From Sergeia podlipaevii (Eukaryota; Euglenozoa; Kinetoplastea; Trypanosomatida; Trypanosomatidae), in contig JASANZ010002145.1 of NCBI GenBank assembly GCA_030849805.1, positions 1-54,195 on the forward strand: a DNA stretch of 54,195 nt, in the 5' to 3' direction. The notes under the pieces were generated by a model. That model saw only the letters and a program-made list of their open reading frames with translations. It ran no database searches and was not told where the DNA came from. This document shows, piece by piece, positions 18,305-28,329 of the stretch. The stretch's first letter is position 1. Each line of letters opens with the position of its first letter. A program made the position numbers and the translations under genes.

Positions 18305-19002
18305 AGATCCAGATGCTATGGAAAAAAGAAAAGAAAAAAATGGGATAAATAAATAGTACAAAGTTCAAATTTCACACACAAAAACACACACAAAAAAAGA
18401 AAAAAAAGGAGATATATTATATAATTGTTAGGGCAATAAAGTAGTTGCACCATAAGTGTGAAATGTAAAAAAAGAGTCGCCTAACGCCACACGTTGGGTT
18501 TTTCCCCCCACGTGCTCTATCGCTCTGCTGCAGTACAACCCACAGAGAGCAAAGAAAGAAAGGAGAGAGAGAGAGAGAGAAAGAGAGAGCGCAAGAGGTA
18601 AATGTGTATATAAGAATAGGCAAGAAAAAAAATAAAGTAGTTGGATCGACTAGATACCTGTTTCTTTGCACAGAAGTGCGCCGCTAATTGTAGCCTTTGT
18701 TTCTCTCTTTTAAAGTAAGCAATTTATGTATAGAGTAAAGCATCATCACTGCTAACAACTGCTGGGAAACCCTGTCTCACTCCTTTTCTCTCTCTCTATC
18801 TTGCTTCTACCTATGAGCTACAGCAATGACACTCAGAGCACAAAACAGCAAAGGAAAATAATATATATATACCAACAGGGAAGCCAACCAAGACGGATAA
18901 AGAGCTTCCCCCACTGAGCCCGCCCCCCTTCACATCCTTGTACGTGAAAGTGTAAAAGAAAGAAAAAGAAATTATAACGCACGCTCACCTTCTCGCCAAG
19001 TA
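18305..19002. other. Intergenic spacer (698 nt)
   Basis: A-rich runs (18380-18410), (GA)n at 18563-18588, (AT)n at 18860-18871 and a CT-rich patch at 18781-18800. No gene was recognised. Confidence 0.65.
18316..18345 (-). promoter_or_regulatory. Trans-splice acceptor of the 18304 gene
   Basis: On the minus strand a long T/C tract ends in CCATAG, with AG at 18317-18316, 12 nt before the ATG at 18304. It places the more distal in-frame codons in untranscribed or spliced-off sequence. Confidence 0.7.
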
Positions 19003-19863
19003 CTACGTAGTGTCATTGCTCTTCTTGCCTGATGCAGTCTTTTTGAGTTTCCGCTTATCCTCCTTCCTTGCTCGCTTCGCTGCCTTTGCTTTGGCTTGAG
19101 CCTTCGCCTTGTCATGCGCCACGGGGTCCACCGCGCACCGTATTACCGCCGAGGCAAGCAAAAGTCCAAAGAGGGAGGGCATGTAGCTTACTGTTCCATT
19201 GATCGCCCGGTCTCTGCCGCCTGCTTCTTGGCGCTGCGGATTGAGAGGAGGGAGCCCATGCTCTGTACTATGCACGACAGTGATCACGTCAGGCCCAATG
19301 CCTCGCTTGCGCATCTCCGCTCTACATATCCGCGCAAGGCCATCCTTCTCGGTATCGTAGAGGTCGCCTATGGAGACTTGAGAAGGATCCAGGCGGCTAC
19401 CAGCGCCGCATGAGGGGTACACGCGTAGGCCCAGTCGTACGCCAGCGGCAAGCAATGCGACCTTGCAGTCGACGCTATCGATGCAGTCAACCAGGAAGTC
19501 GTATTTCTGTCTCTGAAGGAGGTCCTCGGCTTCCTCAGGAAGTAAAAATGCATCCAACGCAGTGATTTGACAATGTGCGTTGATATCCCTCAGTCTGCGC
19601 GCGAGCTGTTCCACCTTGCTCTTGCCTATAGTGCTGTCTAACGCGATAAGCTGGCGATTTTTGTTGGTTGAAGAGACAACGTCGTGATCCATGATTGTGA
19701 TTCGACCAATACCAGCGCGCACTAGAGCCTCCGCGCAGTGGCCGCCAACACCACCGACGCCGGCGAGAAAAACATTAGTGCCTTGAAGCGCTCGAATGCC
19801 TTTATCACCTAATAAGATTTGTGTGCGCTCATAAATGGCCGTATTAAGCGTCCCTTCCATCAT
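19003..19863 (-). CDS. TcdA/Tcd1-like E1-fold enzyme (tRNA t6A dehydratase family)
   Basis: 286 residues from MMEG; the more distal open codons have no ATG and encode an ATT-repeat UTR. The family-type Y-E-R-T..LLG start is followed by the nucleotide-binding motif GVGGVG (35-40), AEALVRAGIG, a DHD acidic end of the second strand, and a T-N-K-N-R-Q motif typical of ThiF/UBA/TcdA proteins. The sequence continues with DAIDSV-like VDCIDSVDCK and a later GAGSRLDPSQV matching the TcdA GAGGQIDPTQI region. TcdA (CsdL) and yeast Tcd1/Tcd2 use ATP to convert t6A to cyclic ct6A at tRNA position 37. The tail (about 250-286) is Lys/Ala-rich and basic, a possible RNA-binding or localisation extension. Subfamily identity is strong; the tRNA substrate is inferred. 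Confidence 0.85.
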   Translation of the reverse strand: MMEGTLNTAIYERTQILLGDKGIRALQGTNVFLAGVGGVGGHCAEALVRAGIGRITIMDHDVVSSTNKNRQLIALDSTIGKSKVEQLARRLRDINAHCQITALDAFLLPEEAEDLLQRQKYDFLVDCIDSVDCKVALLAAGVRLGLRVYPSCGAGSRLDPSQVSIGDLYDTEKDGLARICRAEMRKRGIGPDVITVVHSTEHGLPPLNPQRQEAGGRDRAINGTVSYMPSLFGLLLASAVIRCAVDPVAHDKAKAQAKAKAAKRARKEDKRKLKKTASGKKSNDTT

Positions 19864-20288
19864 AATAATTATTATTGCTACTGTTACTATTGTTGTTTGC
19901 ACTTTTAGAGATCAAATAGGAAAATGGTTCACACACACAAGTAAAAATAATAATAATAATATGCTTTTGATGTGAAGCTAAACGAGTATGTAGATATATA
20001 TAAACCAGTGCGTAGGCGCGTGCGGTACAACGCTGATGTCTACTAAAATTTGATCTACCAATTTCCAAAGAAAAAAAAAAACAAAGTAGGTACGCAATAG
20101 TGAAGGAAGACAAATATGTAATTTCACAGATGTCAAGTAGGGCACACATGTAAACAGAGCACATTTAACCGACTAACTGAACCGCTGCCTTGGAAGGTAC
20201 ATCAATATTGCTTTTGAATATTTGAACATCAAAGAAAAAAAAGAAGGGAACACACACATACACTCACAAAAGGAGGCCAAGTCGCTTG
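19864..20288. other. Intergenic spacer (425 nt)
   Basis: Two (AAT)n-type runs (about 19861-19875 and 19946-19961) and an A12 run near 20070. It holds the upstream signals of the TcdA-like gene. No gene was seen. Confidence 0.65.
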
Positions 20289-23200
20289 TCACGTCAGTCT
20301 CATACTCATAGTGACCGAGTGGGAGGACTCACTCAAACATTGGCGCAGCCGCGGTGGCACTGGGAGGCGGCGCACAATGAAGAGCTTCAATGCAGCTGTA
20401 TACACCCAGTGAGAAAGTGCAATGGGTGGATGAATGGAAAATATCATATCCAGTAGAGCAAGCACATCAGAGCACGCCGCTGCCATGCTTTGATCATCCG
20501 TGAACGATTGCCGCCCGCGCTGTGGCCGCAGCAGCAGCGTAAAGACTCGTTCGTGCACACAGTGAGAAAGTGTTCGAGGGGCCACTTGGGAGGCATTGCA
20601 TTCTTCATGGGCTATCGAGGCAGATAACCGAAGCCACTGCTGATACTGAAAGACTAAATTAACTGCACAAGAGCTACCGCCGCCGTCACCTTGAGGTGCA
20701 GCAGCAGCGTCCTCAAGAATGTCGGCAAGACAGGCAATGTGAGCCTTCCGAGTCCACAGCCGCAACCCTAAAATACCACTTTCTTCTAGCGAAGCACGTC
20801 TATCGTAGGCAGTCAGCCAGCGCAAAGCCGCTTTCGCCTCTTCAGCAGTTACCACGGGTACATCCCCGTGCATTGCGGGCGGCACCATCGACCAAGGAGC
20901 AGTGCCGCGCAGGTAAAATTCCACAGGGCCTGCCTCCTCGCCAAGAGAAACATACAAAAAGTATGACATCTGGCGCGGATGCATTGCTTCTGACGCGAGG
21001 TCAAGCAACACTTGAAAGCTGCAGCGCTCACGCAGTGCATCGACGTACTTTTCATTGCTAGGGTGCCAACTATCCTCAGACAAGAAGGGCGTACTCCACT
21101 GATCAGAAGTAACAGACTCACTCAGAGAAACTAACCGCAAAACCCCTGGCTGAACCTTCAGCACGACGCCCTGCAAAGTGGCCAGTTGTTTAAACGCCCG
21201 CAGCTCATCTTCCGCTGTCGCAGTAAGAGAGCACAACGCCAAAAGAGGTGCCCACATGGAGGAGCTATTGGGCGTGCCTGCACAGCTATTGCTTGCTAGC
21301 AGAGCCCCGTTTGCACGTTGAGTTGTGTATTCAGGAAGTTCGTACTTGCCAGCCTCTAAGGCGTCGAGTGAGTTCACTGCTGCATGTAATTGAAATGACC
21401 GCTCTGAGACTTTCCCACGATACACAAGGAGGTCCAGCAAATGCCGCGAGGTGGGGCCAAAGCATAAACCTGCCAGCTCTCTTTCTGTTGTGAGCCGATC
21501 AAAAAAAACTGGAACGAGCACAGAGGGCACATGCCGGCACACCACACGGCAGAGACTATGAGCAAGAAGCCTTACTGACTCTTGCTCCTTCACTGTGTGT
21601 CCGCTTCTTCCGCAGCTGCCCAGCATACCATCAACTTGTGAGAGGCATGAAATAACCAGCGCGTCAAGTGCCTTTAAAACATCGGCGTGAGCCAGTAAGC
21701 ACAGCATACCCGCCAACACCTCTCGGAGAGTCATCTTGGAGTCGGTCGCAACCATGGCCCACATCTCATGTGGCAACAGCTGCAGCAGGCGCGTAAGCAA
21801 AGATGTGCATACTGTCGGAGCAGCGGTAGCTACCAGTGGAGCGACGCTGAGTGCATCTTGCATAGTGGAGAGGCGATGCACTATGCGGATGCAGTCTGCC
21901 AGTGTAGTTCTATAGGCAGCCCCGGAAGTACTGGGTAGCGCTTGCAGCACCGCGGTCAGTTGCTGTACGATGCCGCTACCTCCTGCAGATGATGAGGCCG
22001 CTTCGCTAACTACTGCATCACTCGTGCTGACAATGCTACTAGCAGCATTAGCACTACTGCGGGATATATGGCAAAGAAGCACTATATCCCACTGAGGCAC
22101 GGCAAAGTCGTGTGTCTCCCTCACTATCTTGTCTAGCGTCACCATGGCTTCTCTTATGGGTGGAGCAGGTGCAGCGCCGCCTTCATCTACACTGAGATAC
22201 TCAGAGAAGCCTTCTGCCCTGCTGGAGGACCCAAGAACAGACGAACGATGGTACTGCTTGGCTAGCCACCGCACAGCCGCCTGCCTCACTGCCAGATGCA
22301 GATGAACCCACTCCTGCACAAGCGCCTGAGCTACTAGTGGCGACACTACATACCGCACGGTATCTTCGCGATGCGGTCGCCCTGACACATCGTCGCTGCC
22401 TTCTGCAGTCTTGCTCTTGCTTTTATTAGTATTATTTGACGGTCTGGGAGACTGTAGGCAGCGCGAGAGACAGTGGTTGAGCACGCTACTACGCAACTGT
22501 GCCTGAATCGATTGGAGGTCTGAACTCTTGTCTTTTTCAACAGGTTCTGATGAACCAGTATCCTTCACAAGGTAGCCCGGGGTAGACAGGAGAGTGTGGA
22601 GACACTGAGCAGCCTGTCCGCGACGCAACGACTGGCGATTGGCGTAGCAGGCCTGAATAAAAGTATCCAGCAGGCGTTGCTGAGTAAGTACGGGTAGTGC
22701 TACCCGTGCTAGGAGATGCGTAGCCATAAAGGAGAGATGCTTCGAGGAAAGCTCCACTGCGCGAGACGCAAGCAAAGTCGAAAAAGCTTCTAGTGTTGCG
22801 GTGGCTGCAGTGGATTCGGTAGAATGGCAAGGGTAACTAAGATACACGGTGGTGAGGTGTTCTAGCATGAGTAGCAGTGCATCAGAGTGGCACTCGCGGA
22901 GAGATGAAGAGGCTACCAGAGCTTGAACAACACGATTGGGAGAACTTTTTTTTGCTCCGTCCGTCTCATGTGTTGACAACTCTGATGAAGATACAATGGT
23001 TTGATTATGTGTGGCCGCACGCACAACCTTGGCAGAAAGAGCCACCGCTGCCTCCACGTATCCGCTGCGACTGTGTACGAAGCGACTGTGGTGAACGTTA
23101 ACCCAGCGAGGACCACGTAGTAGAGCTGGCACATGAAGTGTTCCCTCCACCTGCCGCAGTTGTGCTGGCGGTGCCGGCACTGACGTCATAGGTATTGGGA

Positions 23201-23633
23201 ACTGCGGGCGAAGAGAACGCAATGACGTCTTTGCACTATTGGTGATGCCTATCGGGTGCCGTTGACGCCGCTTCAATGTGCTTGTATGAGTAATTACAAT
23301 TGGTGAGACAATAGGCCATGCGAAGGAGAAGCGGCTGGCGCTGTGCATATTTGCTGCGCTGCGCTGCCACTCTAGCAGATCTGCCTCCATGCCGAATGAA
23401 ATAGGAACTTCCTCCGACAAACCACTACCACAGTTACTGCTTGTGACAGCTAAGGAGTTTGTGGCGATGAAGCATCTTGTCTCTCTTGCGAGTACACAAG
23501 TGGACAGATGCATCGTAGACGGGGCCAACAGTCTCGTGTGTCCTGAGTGCCAGGAATATGCTTTGAGTGGTGTCGCTATGAGATAGGATGACGTAAAAAG
23601 ACAATGCAGAAGACTAGACCTATTAACTAGCAT
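20289..23633 (-). CDS. Large hypothetical, predicted helical-repeat protein
   Basis: 1114 residues from the ATG at 23633, not recognised. Much of the protein (about 235-900) is Leu/Ala-rich alternating helices resembling armadillo/HEAT-type or other solenoid repeats; Ser-rich linkers interrupt it. The first 200 residues are rich in Arg, Ser and Thr with few acids, so a mitochondrial presequence is possible. The start is doubtful: a strong pyrimidine tract ending in CATAG (AG at 23577-23576) lies inside the first 20 codons, and the next in-frame ATG is at 23513 (1074 residues). Mitochondrial RNA or ribosome assembly factors often look like this, but no motif proves it. Confidence 0.75.
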   Translation of the reverse strand: MLVNRSSLLHCLFTSSYLIATPLKAYSWHSGHTRLLAPSTMHLSTCVLARETRCFIATNSLAVTSSNCGSGLSEEVPISFGMEADLLEWQRSAANMHSASRFSFAWPIVSPIVITHTSTLKRRQRHPIGITNSAKTSLRSLRPQFPIPMTSVPAPPAQLRQVEGTLHVPALLRGPRWVNVHHSRFVHSRSGYVEAAVALSAKVVRAATHNQTIVSSSELSTHETDGAKKSSPNRVVQALVASSSLRECHSDALLLMLEHLTTVYLSYPCHSTESTAATATLEAFSTLLASRAVELSSKHLSFMATHLLARVALPVLTQQRLLDTFIQACYANRQSLRRGQAAQCLHTLLSTPGYLVKDTGSSEPVEKDKSSDLQSIQAQLRSSVLNHCLSRCLQSPRPSNNTNKSKSKTAEGSDDVSGRPHREDTVRYVVSPLVAQALVQEWVHLHLAVRQAAVRWLAKQYHRSSVLGSSSRAEGFSEYLSVDEGGAAPAPPIREAMVTLDKIVRETHDFAVPQWDIVLLCHISRSSANAASSIVSTSDAVVSEAASSSAGGSGIVQQLTAVLQALPSTSGAAYRTTLADCIRIVHRLSTMQDALSVAPLVATAAPTVCTSLLTRLLQLLPHEMWAMVATDSKMTLREVLAGMLCLLAHADVLKALDALVISCLSQVDGMLGSCGRSGHTVKEQESVRLLAHSLCRVVCRHVPSVLVPVFFDRLTTERELAGLCFGPTSRHLLDLLVYRGKVSERSFQLHAAVNSLDALEAGKYELPEYTTQRANGALLASNSCAGTPNSSSMWAPLLALCSLTATAEDELRAFKQLATLQGVVLKVQPGVLRLVSLSESVTSDQWSTPFLSEDSWHPSNEKYVDALRERCSFQVLLDLASEAMHPRQMSYFLYVSLGEEAGPVEFYLRGTAPWSMVPPAMHGDVPVVTAEEAKAALRWLTAYDRRASLEESGILGLRLWTRKAHIACLADILEDAAAAPQGDGGGSSCAVNLVFQYQQWLRLSASIAHEECNASQVAPRTLSHCVHERVFTLLLRPQRGRQSFTDDQSMAAACSDVLALLDMIFSIHPPIALSHWVYTAALKLFIVRRLPVPPRLRQCLSESSHSVTMSMRLT

Positions 23634-24611
23634 CTCTCTTCTCTCTTTCTCTGATTAAACGAAAGGAGCTGATGAGAAGACAAATCTTTCAAAAGCGATG
23701 ATAATTTACGTAACAAGAAAGTGTGAATGACTATATATTATGCTTTTCTTTCTTTAAAAAAAAAAAAAAGAGCTGCTACCACAAAGATACTGAAAAATAG
23801 GGTGACGAAAAGCCCCTCAACAGCTATATATCAATAATAATAATAATAGTAATAACAATTATAAAAGTGTGGAAAAAAAATAACAACAACAACAACAACA
23901 GCAACAGCAAGAAATGATGATATGCAAAGTCCCTCAAACCCAAATGTCTCGACGATATGCAAGAGGGAACAGGGGCAATAGAAAGAGAGAGAGAGAGAGA
24001 AAATAAAAGAGAGAAAACGCACTTATGGACTTCACTTTAACGTAATGTCCTCCCCATACGCATTGAAAAAAAGACAGGGAAGACAACAAGAACCCTACCA
24101 AATTGGGGGGAGTGAAGTAGGTGCAGCTACGTTCCCTGGTACTGCAAAAACAAAAAAAAAGTAAAGAGAGAAAAGAAGAATCACATATGAACGCATGTGA
24201 ATAAAAACATGAGCGCAGAGAAAAAGATAACGTCAAAATAGTACAAAGCCTGTTTATGCGTGCACATATAGCAATAGCTGGTGTATCTTACTACTCCCAA
24301 TATACCTTGTTTCCTGTTTCTTTTCTTCCTTCATTGAGAAAGAGCCATAGAAGGCATGCATAAAAGAAAAACTGTTGCTGTCGCTAGATGACATGATATG
24401 TATTGGCTAGAGTCCCCGCTCCATCACGTATGAAGAGCTCCATAGAAAAGGGTGAACGCATGTGATTCATCAGCCACTGACGGTACGCCTAAGAGGATTC
24501 GATATCCATCCCATCCAAAAAAGCAACCTCTACAGTCATGCTCTCTTTTGCTTCTTTGTATGTTGGTACCCTTTGGTTTCATCACATACACCCACACATA
24601 TAGAGCCCTCT
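23634..24611. other. Intergenic spacer (978 nt)
   Basis: AT-rich with A14 (about 23757), (AAT)n (23832-23850), (CAA)n (23882-23900), (GA)n (23982-23999) and several A runs. A minus-strand ORF at 24424-24615 overlaps the 3' end of the UCH37 gene and has no family resemblance. No gene was called. Confidence 0.65.
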
Positions 24612-25553
24612 TCACTTGGTCTTCGCTTCAGACTTTGCACTTGCCTTGCTCGCCTTAACGGCTTCGACAATAGAATCTAGTTTCCCCTTCTCCGCTAGGG
24701 CCTTGAGCAGCTCCACAATCATGGGGATGTAGTTGTGGCGGCGGCGTTGGTTTTCTTCATGTCCGCGTTTGCGCTCTGCCTGAAGGTCAGCAAGCTCCTC
24801 CTGAAGTGCAGCCACCGGCTTTTCCTCAGCGCGCAGCTTGGCAATCTTGGCTTCTAGCTGCACGATAGGATCATCGACAACCGCCATAAGAGCAAAGGAG
24901 ATGCGCTGCCCCTTGCCGGTAGTATCTTTCTCTGAGATCTCCGTCACAAACTTCTGCACTGTGTCCACCATGACAGACTTGTACGTCGCCTCGGTGGCGT
25001 CCGTGCAGAGCACAGGACCAGACTGCAGTCCGTCCATCTCCCAAATGGATCCATTGCGGAAGATGAATGACACGAAGTGGTACACGTCCGTCTCTGGCGG
25101 TGCGCTCGAGTCTTCCTCCTCAAATACTTGTGGGGTAGCAAAGGAGTTGTGGGCCTCACGTACTGGGGCGTAATCGCCCAACTGGGAGCCACGGAGCTCC
25201 GGGTCAAGATCCTGAGTAAAAGTAAGGAAGTTCTTCAGATCATTGCCAAGATCGATTTTATCGGGGTAGTTGCAAAGGGTGTTTATAAGGGCGAGCGAGG
25301 CGCAGGCGTCGGGAACCATCTGCTTAGCAAAGTAGAGAGGACTGTCCTGCACCACTGTACCGGATAGCGGCGCGTCATTGCTGCTCTTCCACTTGAAGAG
25401 AAAGACAAGGCCGTACACGTTCTCGTACTGTTCAAGCATCGCTGCGTCGAGGCATACAAGCTCCTCTACCGACACTCCCTTGACGCCGAAGCGCTCAATG
25501 AGCTCCGTGAAAACAGCGGGGTCGCTCTCGATACGGCACCACTTGCTGGTCAT
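24612..25553 (-). CDS. UCH37: UCH37/UCHL5-type ubiquitin C-terminal hydrolase (peptidase C12)
   Basis: 313 residues, close to human UCHL5 (about 329). It opens with W-C-R-I-E-S-D-P..F. The catalytic set is visible with the family's spacing: Q78 (oxyanion hole), C84 in PDACAS, H159 in YHFVSF and D174 in EMDGL. HNSFA (135-139), in the crossover-loop region, is conserved. The C-terminal UCH37-like domain is present, with a Glu/Lys/Arg coiled coil followed by RRRHNYIPMIVELLKALAE and a Lys/Ala-rich tail. In other eukaryotes this tail binds Rpn13 on the proteasome, where the enzyme trims ubiquitin chains, or INO80. A clear trans-splice acceptor lies immediately upstream. Confidence 0.96.
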   Translation of the reverse strand: MTSKWCRIESDPAVFTELIERFGVKGVSVEELVCLDAAMLEQYENVYGLVFLFKWKSSNDAPLSGTVVQDSPLYFAKQMVPDACASLALINTLCNYPDKIDLGNDLKNFLTFTQDLDPELRGSQLGDYAPVREAHNSFATPQVFEEEDSSAPPETDVYHFVSFIFRNGSIWEMDGLQSGPVLCTDATEATYKSVMVDTVQKFVTEISEKDTTGKGQRISFALMAVVDDPIVQLEAKIAKLRAEEKPVAALQEELADLQAERKRGHEENQRRRHNYIPMIVELLKALAEKGKLDSIVEAVKASKASAKSEAKTK

Positions 25554-25559
25554 GTGTGT

Positions 25560-25582
25560 CTGTTTGAATGAAAGAAAATACT
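25560..25582 (-). promoter_or_regulatory. Trans-splice acceptor of UCH37 gene
   Basis: Minus-strand T/C tract ending in AAACAG (AG at 25561-25560), 6 nt before the ATG at 25553. A very short 5' UTR is predicted. Confidence 0.75.
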
Positions 25583-25659
25583 ATGTCTTTCTTCTTCTTT
25601 TTCCTTCCTTCTTCGCTTTTTAGCTGCTCGATAAAAGACCTAGAGTAAACAACAGCAAA

Positions 25660-25687
25660 AATAATAATAATAATAATAATAATAATA
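25660..25687. repeat. (AAT)n microsatellite
   Basis: About nine AAT units in the spacer upstream of the UCH37 gene. Confidence 0.9.
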
Positions 25688-26283
25688 GTAGCAACAGTAG
25701 TGCCAGAAATGTAATTGACTTCCAAAAGAGAGTTCACAGTACCTCGCGATACGTCAAAAAAAAAAATATGAGGCACAATTAGCGGTGTTTAACAGATGGT
25801 TCCTTCAGCATTGAAGTGGGGAAGAAGCAGCAAATGAGGAGAGAGAGAAAGGGAAAAGTAATAGTATCTGATTGAGAGCAAGGAGACATAACGAATGTAT
25901 ATCTGGCCTTCCCTGCATGTGAATGAAAGGTATGCACGGCAAACAATTGTTCATGCCTTTTTTTTATCTATATATTTTCAAAAAGGAGACGAAAATATAT
26001 GCAATATCTACGTCACATTCAAAACTTTGTTGTTTACTCAATAGGAGGGCACGCAGTCCAGTGCTTCTCCAGAAAGAGTCCGCAGAAATGTACAAGTAAA
26101 ATTGATCACCATGTGAATATTTTAGCTCATGGTTAATGATCTATTTCTAGCAAATCAATGTATATATAATAATATTAAAAATATTAAAAATAATAATAAT
26201 TGACGCCACCCCATCAGCAAAGAACAACAAAAGGAAAAAGCAGATTACTAGGAAAGGAAAGTGTCGCAACCTTCTCGCTGGTC

Positions 26284-27885
26284 TTAGCGACTGGACACAA
26301 TGAGTTGCAGCGACTCTAACGCGTTACGGACTTCTGCGTGGTCCACTCGCACTGCGTACGGACTTTGCTTCTCACCCTTCTTTCTACGCTGCTCTCTAAA
26401 CGACCGCACAAGCGGCGTCAGCAACGCTACATACCCCGGCGCTCCAAGTAACAGTGACACTGGGTACGCTTTATCTTGACACCGCACCTCGGCAGGAAAT
26501 CCACTTCCCTGCAGCTCCTGTGTCTCGACTAGTCCAAGAGTCTTTATCCAGTCTGTGGTGCCTGGCAGAAAGAGACTCTCGGGCGCTATGTTTGCTGGCC
26601 ACGCCACGACTGTACTTGCTCTGGGGTCTGCCCAAAGTGGCTTGAGCATCGCTTCAATATCTCCATGCGGGCGTCTCAAGGGATCTTGCAGCACAGCGCT
26701 GAAACCGGCCAGCCCATCGAGTACAGTAACAGTGCCAGCAAAGCGCAGCGAGGCCGCAATGGTGGCTGGGAGGCCGTGCAAGATGATCCCTAGCGCCGCG
26801 TCCCTAAGGCCTGTGTTCCTGGGGTCCGCGCACGCCGCGCGCAGAATCGGATAAGCGGCTTTTGCGTAACTGCTCCACTCACCTAGTACCTTGTGCCCCA
26901 CCAGCGTCGCGATCTGCACAGACCCAAGAAAGTCAGGCGCAGCTTCGGTGCCTTGCCGAGTGATCAGTCGATCCCATAGCTCCGCCAGAAGCAGCGCATC
27001 GTTGCGTAGCGCGGGTCGCTGCACGGCCACCGCGTCCATTACTGATCGAATCACCACCTGGAAAAGAAAAGGAATATCAGGAGAGATGACGCCAGGCGGC
27101 AGCAAGAGTCCAAAGTCGAAAGCGAGGAGAAGGTGATTGTGCAGAGTATTGCCGCGTTGGAACGCGGTCACGGCCTCCAGCGTCAGGAGTGCGGCAGTAG
27201 ATGACACACCACTAGTGGGAGGGCCCTGAGCGATGACGCGCCACGGCACCACAGCGCTGCCGGCCTCCCGCGCCATCCGCACCTGTGCCATGCTATGCGT
27301 ACACACCCGCGTCACAGCATCGCGGCCAATGAGGTCTGTAGGAGGCAGCAGATGTACCTGACCAGCGGCTTTGAGCTTTCGGACTGCAAAGAAGCGCAGT
27401 CTGGTGGTAAAGGTCTTGTCGTCCTCCAGAATTTCCTCTGTGACACTAGGTGAGTAGGAGGCGGGCACAGGAAGCTGAATGGGCTTGCCCTTCACGTAAG
27501 CTACCCCGGGGGATGCCTTGGAGGTTCCATATGAAAGAGAGGCAGCACTATTGCCATCGGCGCTAAACGGTTTGTACGAGTTGGCATCACTGAAGTAATC
27601 AGCTTGCGATGGCTTTTCCTGCTCTGCAGGCTCCTCACTGCTGCTGTGGAAGAGACGTGAGCCAGCAGATTCCCCAAATGCTCCTCCAACTGCTGCCGCT
27701 GCTGCTGCTGCTGCGGACTGAGCGCAGTTGGAGATGCTCACACGGTACTGTGAGCCTCGACCGTTCTCCACAGTGTCGTCGTCATACCCACTTACGCTAG
27801 TGCCAGAGGGTGCTGCCCTGGGGACAGGAGACATGTTCAAGTTGGTACTCAAGCGCTTGAACACGTCCTCGCTATCGTCGTCCAT
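26284..27885 (-). CDS. Conserved-looking hypothetical protein, in frame with the upstream doublecortin-like ORF
   Basis: 533 residues from the first ATG (27885). The frame is actually open back to a TAA at 28035-28033, giving 49 extra codons with no ATG. Those codons are Gln/Pro/Ser-rich (for example YQQPQPQPVP) and GC-rich, like coding sequence. The N-terminal 160 residues are low complexity (Asp, Ser, an Ala9 run at about residues 55-63). From about 165 on there is a folded, mainly helical domain rich in Leu, Ala and Pro, with no recognised motif. With the doublecortin-like ORF immediately upstream in the same frame, the natural product may be a single protein of about 680 residues interrupted by the TAA. 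Alternatively, it is an independent gene with an unusually short upstream spacer. Confidence 0.7.
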   Translation of the reverse strand: MDDDSEDVFKRLSTNLNMSPVPRAAPSGTSVSGYDDDTVENGRGSQYRVSISNCAQSAAAAAAAAVGGAFGESAGSRLFHSSSEEPAEQEKPSQADYFSDANSYKPFSADGNSAASLSYGTSKASPGVAYVKGKPIQLPVPASYSPSVTEEILEDDKTFTTRLRFFAVRKLKAAGQVHLLPPTDLIGRDAVTRVCTHSMAQVRMAREAGSAVVPWRVIAQGPPTSGVSSTAALLTLEAVTAFQRGNTLHNHLLLAFDFGLLLPPGVISPDIPFLFQVVIRSVMDAVAVQRPALRNDALLLAELWDRLITRQGTEAAPDFLGSVQIATLVGHKVLGEWSSYAKAAYPILRAACADPRNTGLRDAALGIILHGLPATIAASLRFAGTVTVLDGLAGFSAVLQDPLRRPHGDIEAMLKPLWADPRASTVVAWPANIAPESLFLPGTTDWIKTLGLVETQELQGSGFPAEVRCQDKAYPVSLLLGAPGYVALLTPLVRSFREQRRKKGEKQSPYAVRVDHAEVRNALESLQLIVSSR

Positions 27886-28032
27886 GTCGTTAAAAGCAGC
27901 AGATGTGCCATACTGGCGTGCCTGAGCTGCGTTGCCGTGTGGAACTGGCTGTGGCTGTGGCTGCTGATAGACCGCCGTTGCGTCGGATGGCTGCTGCACT
28001 GGTGGCGATGACGAGAACGAGTCGACGCCGCT
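27886..28032 (-). other. Open in-frame GC-rich segment after a TAA
   Basis: 147 nt, entirely open in the frame of both flanking ORFs, GC-rich and without the A/T homopolymers that mark every other spacer here. It has no ATG in frame. A weak pyrimidine-rich stretch ending in CCACCAG near 28002 is the only candidate splice site. Confidence 0.75.
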
Positions 28033-28329
28033 TTAACCAGTAACATTATTCTGCGTCCTTCCTGTCAGACTCGCCTTGCGAGCGAGGAATCCTGGACCTG
28101 GACTTACAACAATGGTGCCCGCCTCAATGCACTCCCGCACTCGCCAGAGCGCTTTTCCTGAAGTCGTGTAAAGGAAGCGATACCCGCGGCCAGTGGGATC
28201 ATTGTTTAATGGGATGTGTGAGGTGATGTGCTGGCATAGCTCCGCCAGCGTATCCACACTAGGAGGCACCTCAAGCTTGTATGGGCGTGTCAACTGCACA
28301 TCCTGGTTGAGGTACACGACAAGGGACAT
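28033..28329 (-). CDS. Doublecortin-like (DCX) domain protein, short
   Basis: 98 residues from MSLVVYL; an in-frame ATG at 28353 would add 8 residues. The fold pattern matches a single DCX domain: an initial V-V-Y-L-N-Q-D strand, a Y-K-L-E-V-P strand, the helix SVDTLAELCQHIT, then Y-R-F-L-Y-T..G-K and the closing strand G-T-I-V-V-S-P-G-P-G-F. DCX domains bind microtubules or act as protein-interaction modules in cytoskeletal and ciliary proteins. The domain ends about 20 residues before a TAA (28035-28033), and the following ORF is in the same frame. So this is either a stand-alone small protein or the N-terminal domain of a longer one. The DCX call is by pattern, not by search. Confidence 0.65.
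   Translation of the reverse strand: MSLVVYLNQDVQLTRPYKLEVPPSVDTLAELCQHITSHIPLNNDPTGRGYRFLYTTSGKALWRVRECIEAGTIVVSPGPGFLARKASLTGRTQNNVTG

Larger units (their letters stand above)
25554..26283. other. Intergenic spacer (730 nt)
   Basis: CT-rich plus-strand patch (25585-25620), (AAT)n at about 25660-25687, A10 near 25757 and AT-rich 26150-26200. No gene was seen. Confidence 0.65.

Noticed and set aside
24424..24615. 63-codon minus-strand ORF after UCH37
   Set aside because: Overlaps the UCH37 stop region, has a non-ATG-supported context and no recognisable features; best read as 3' UTR.
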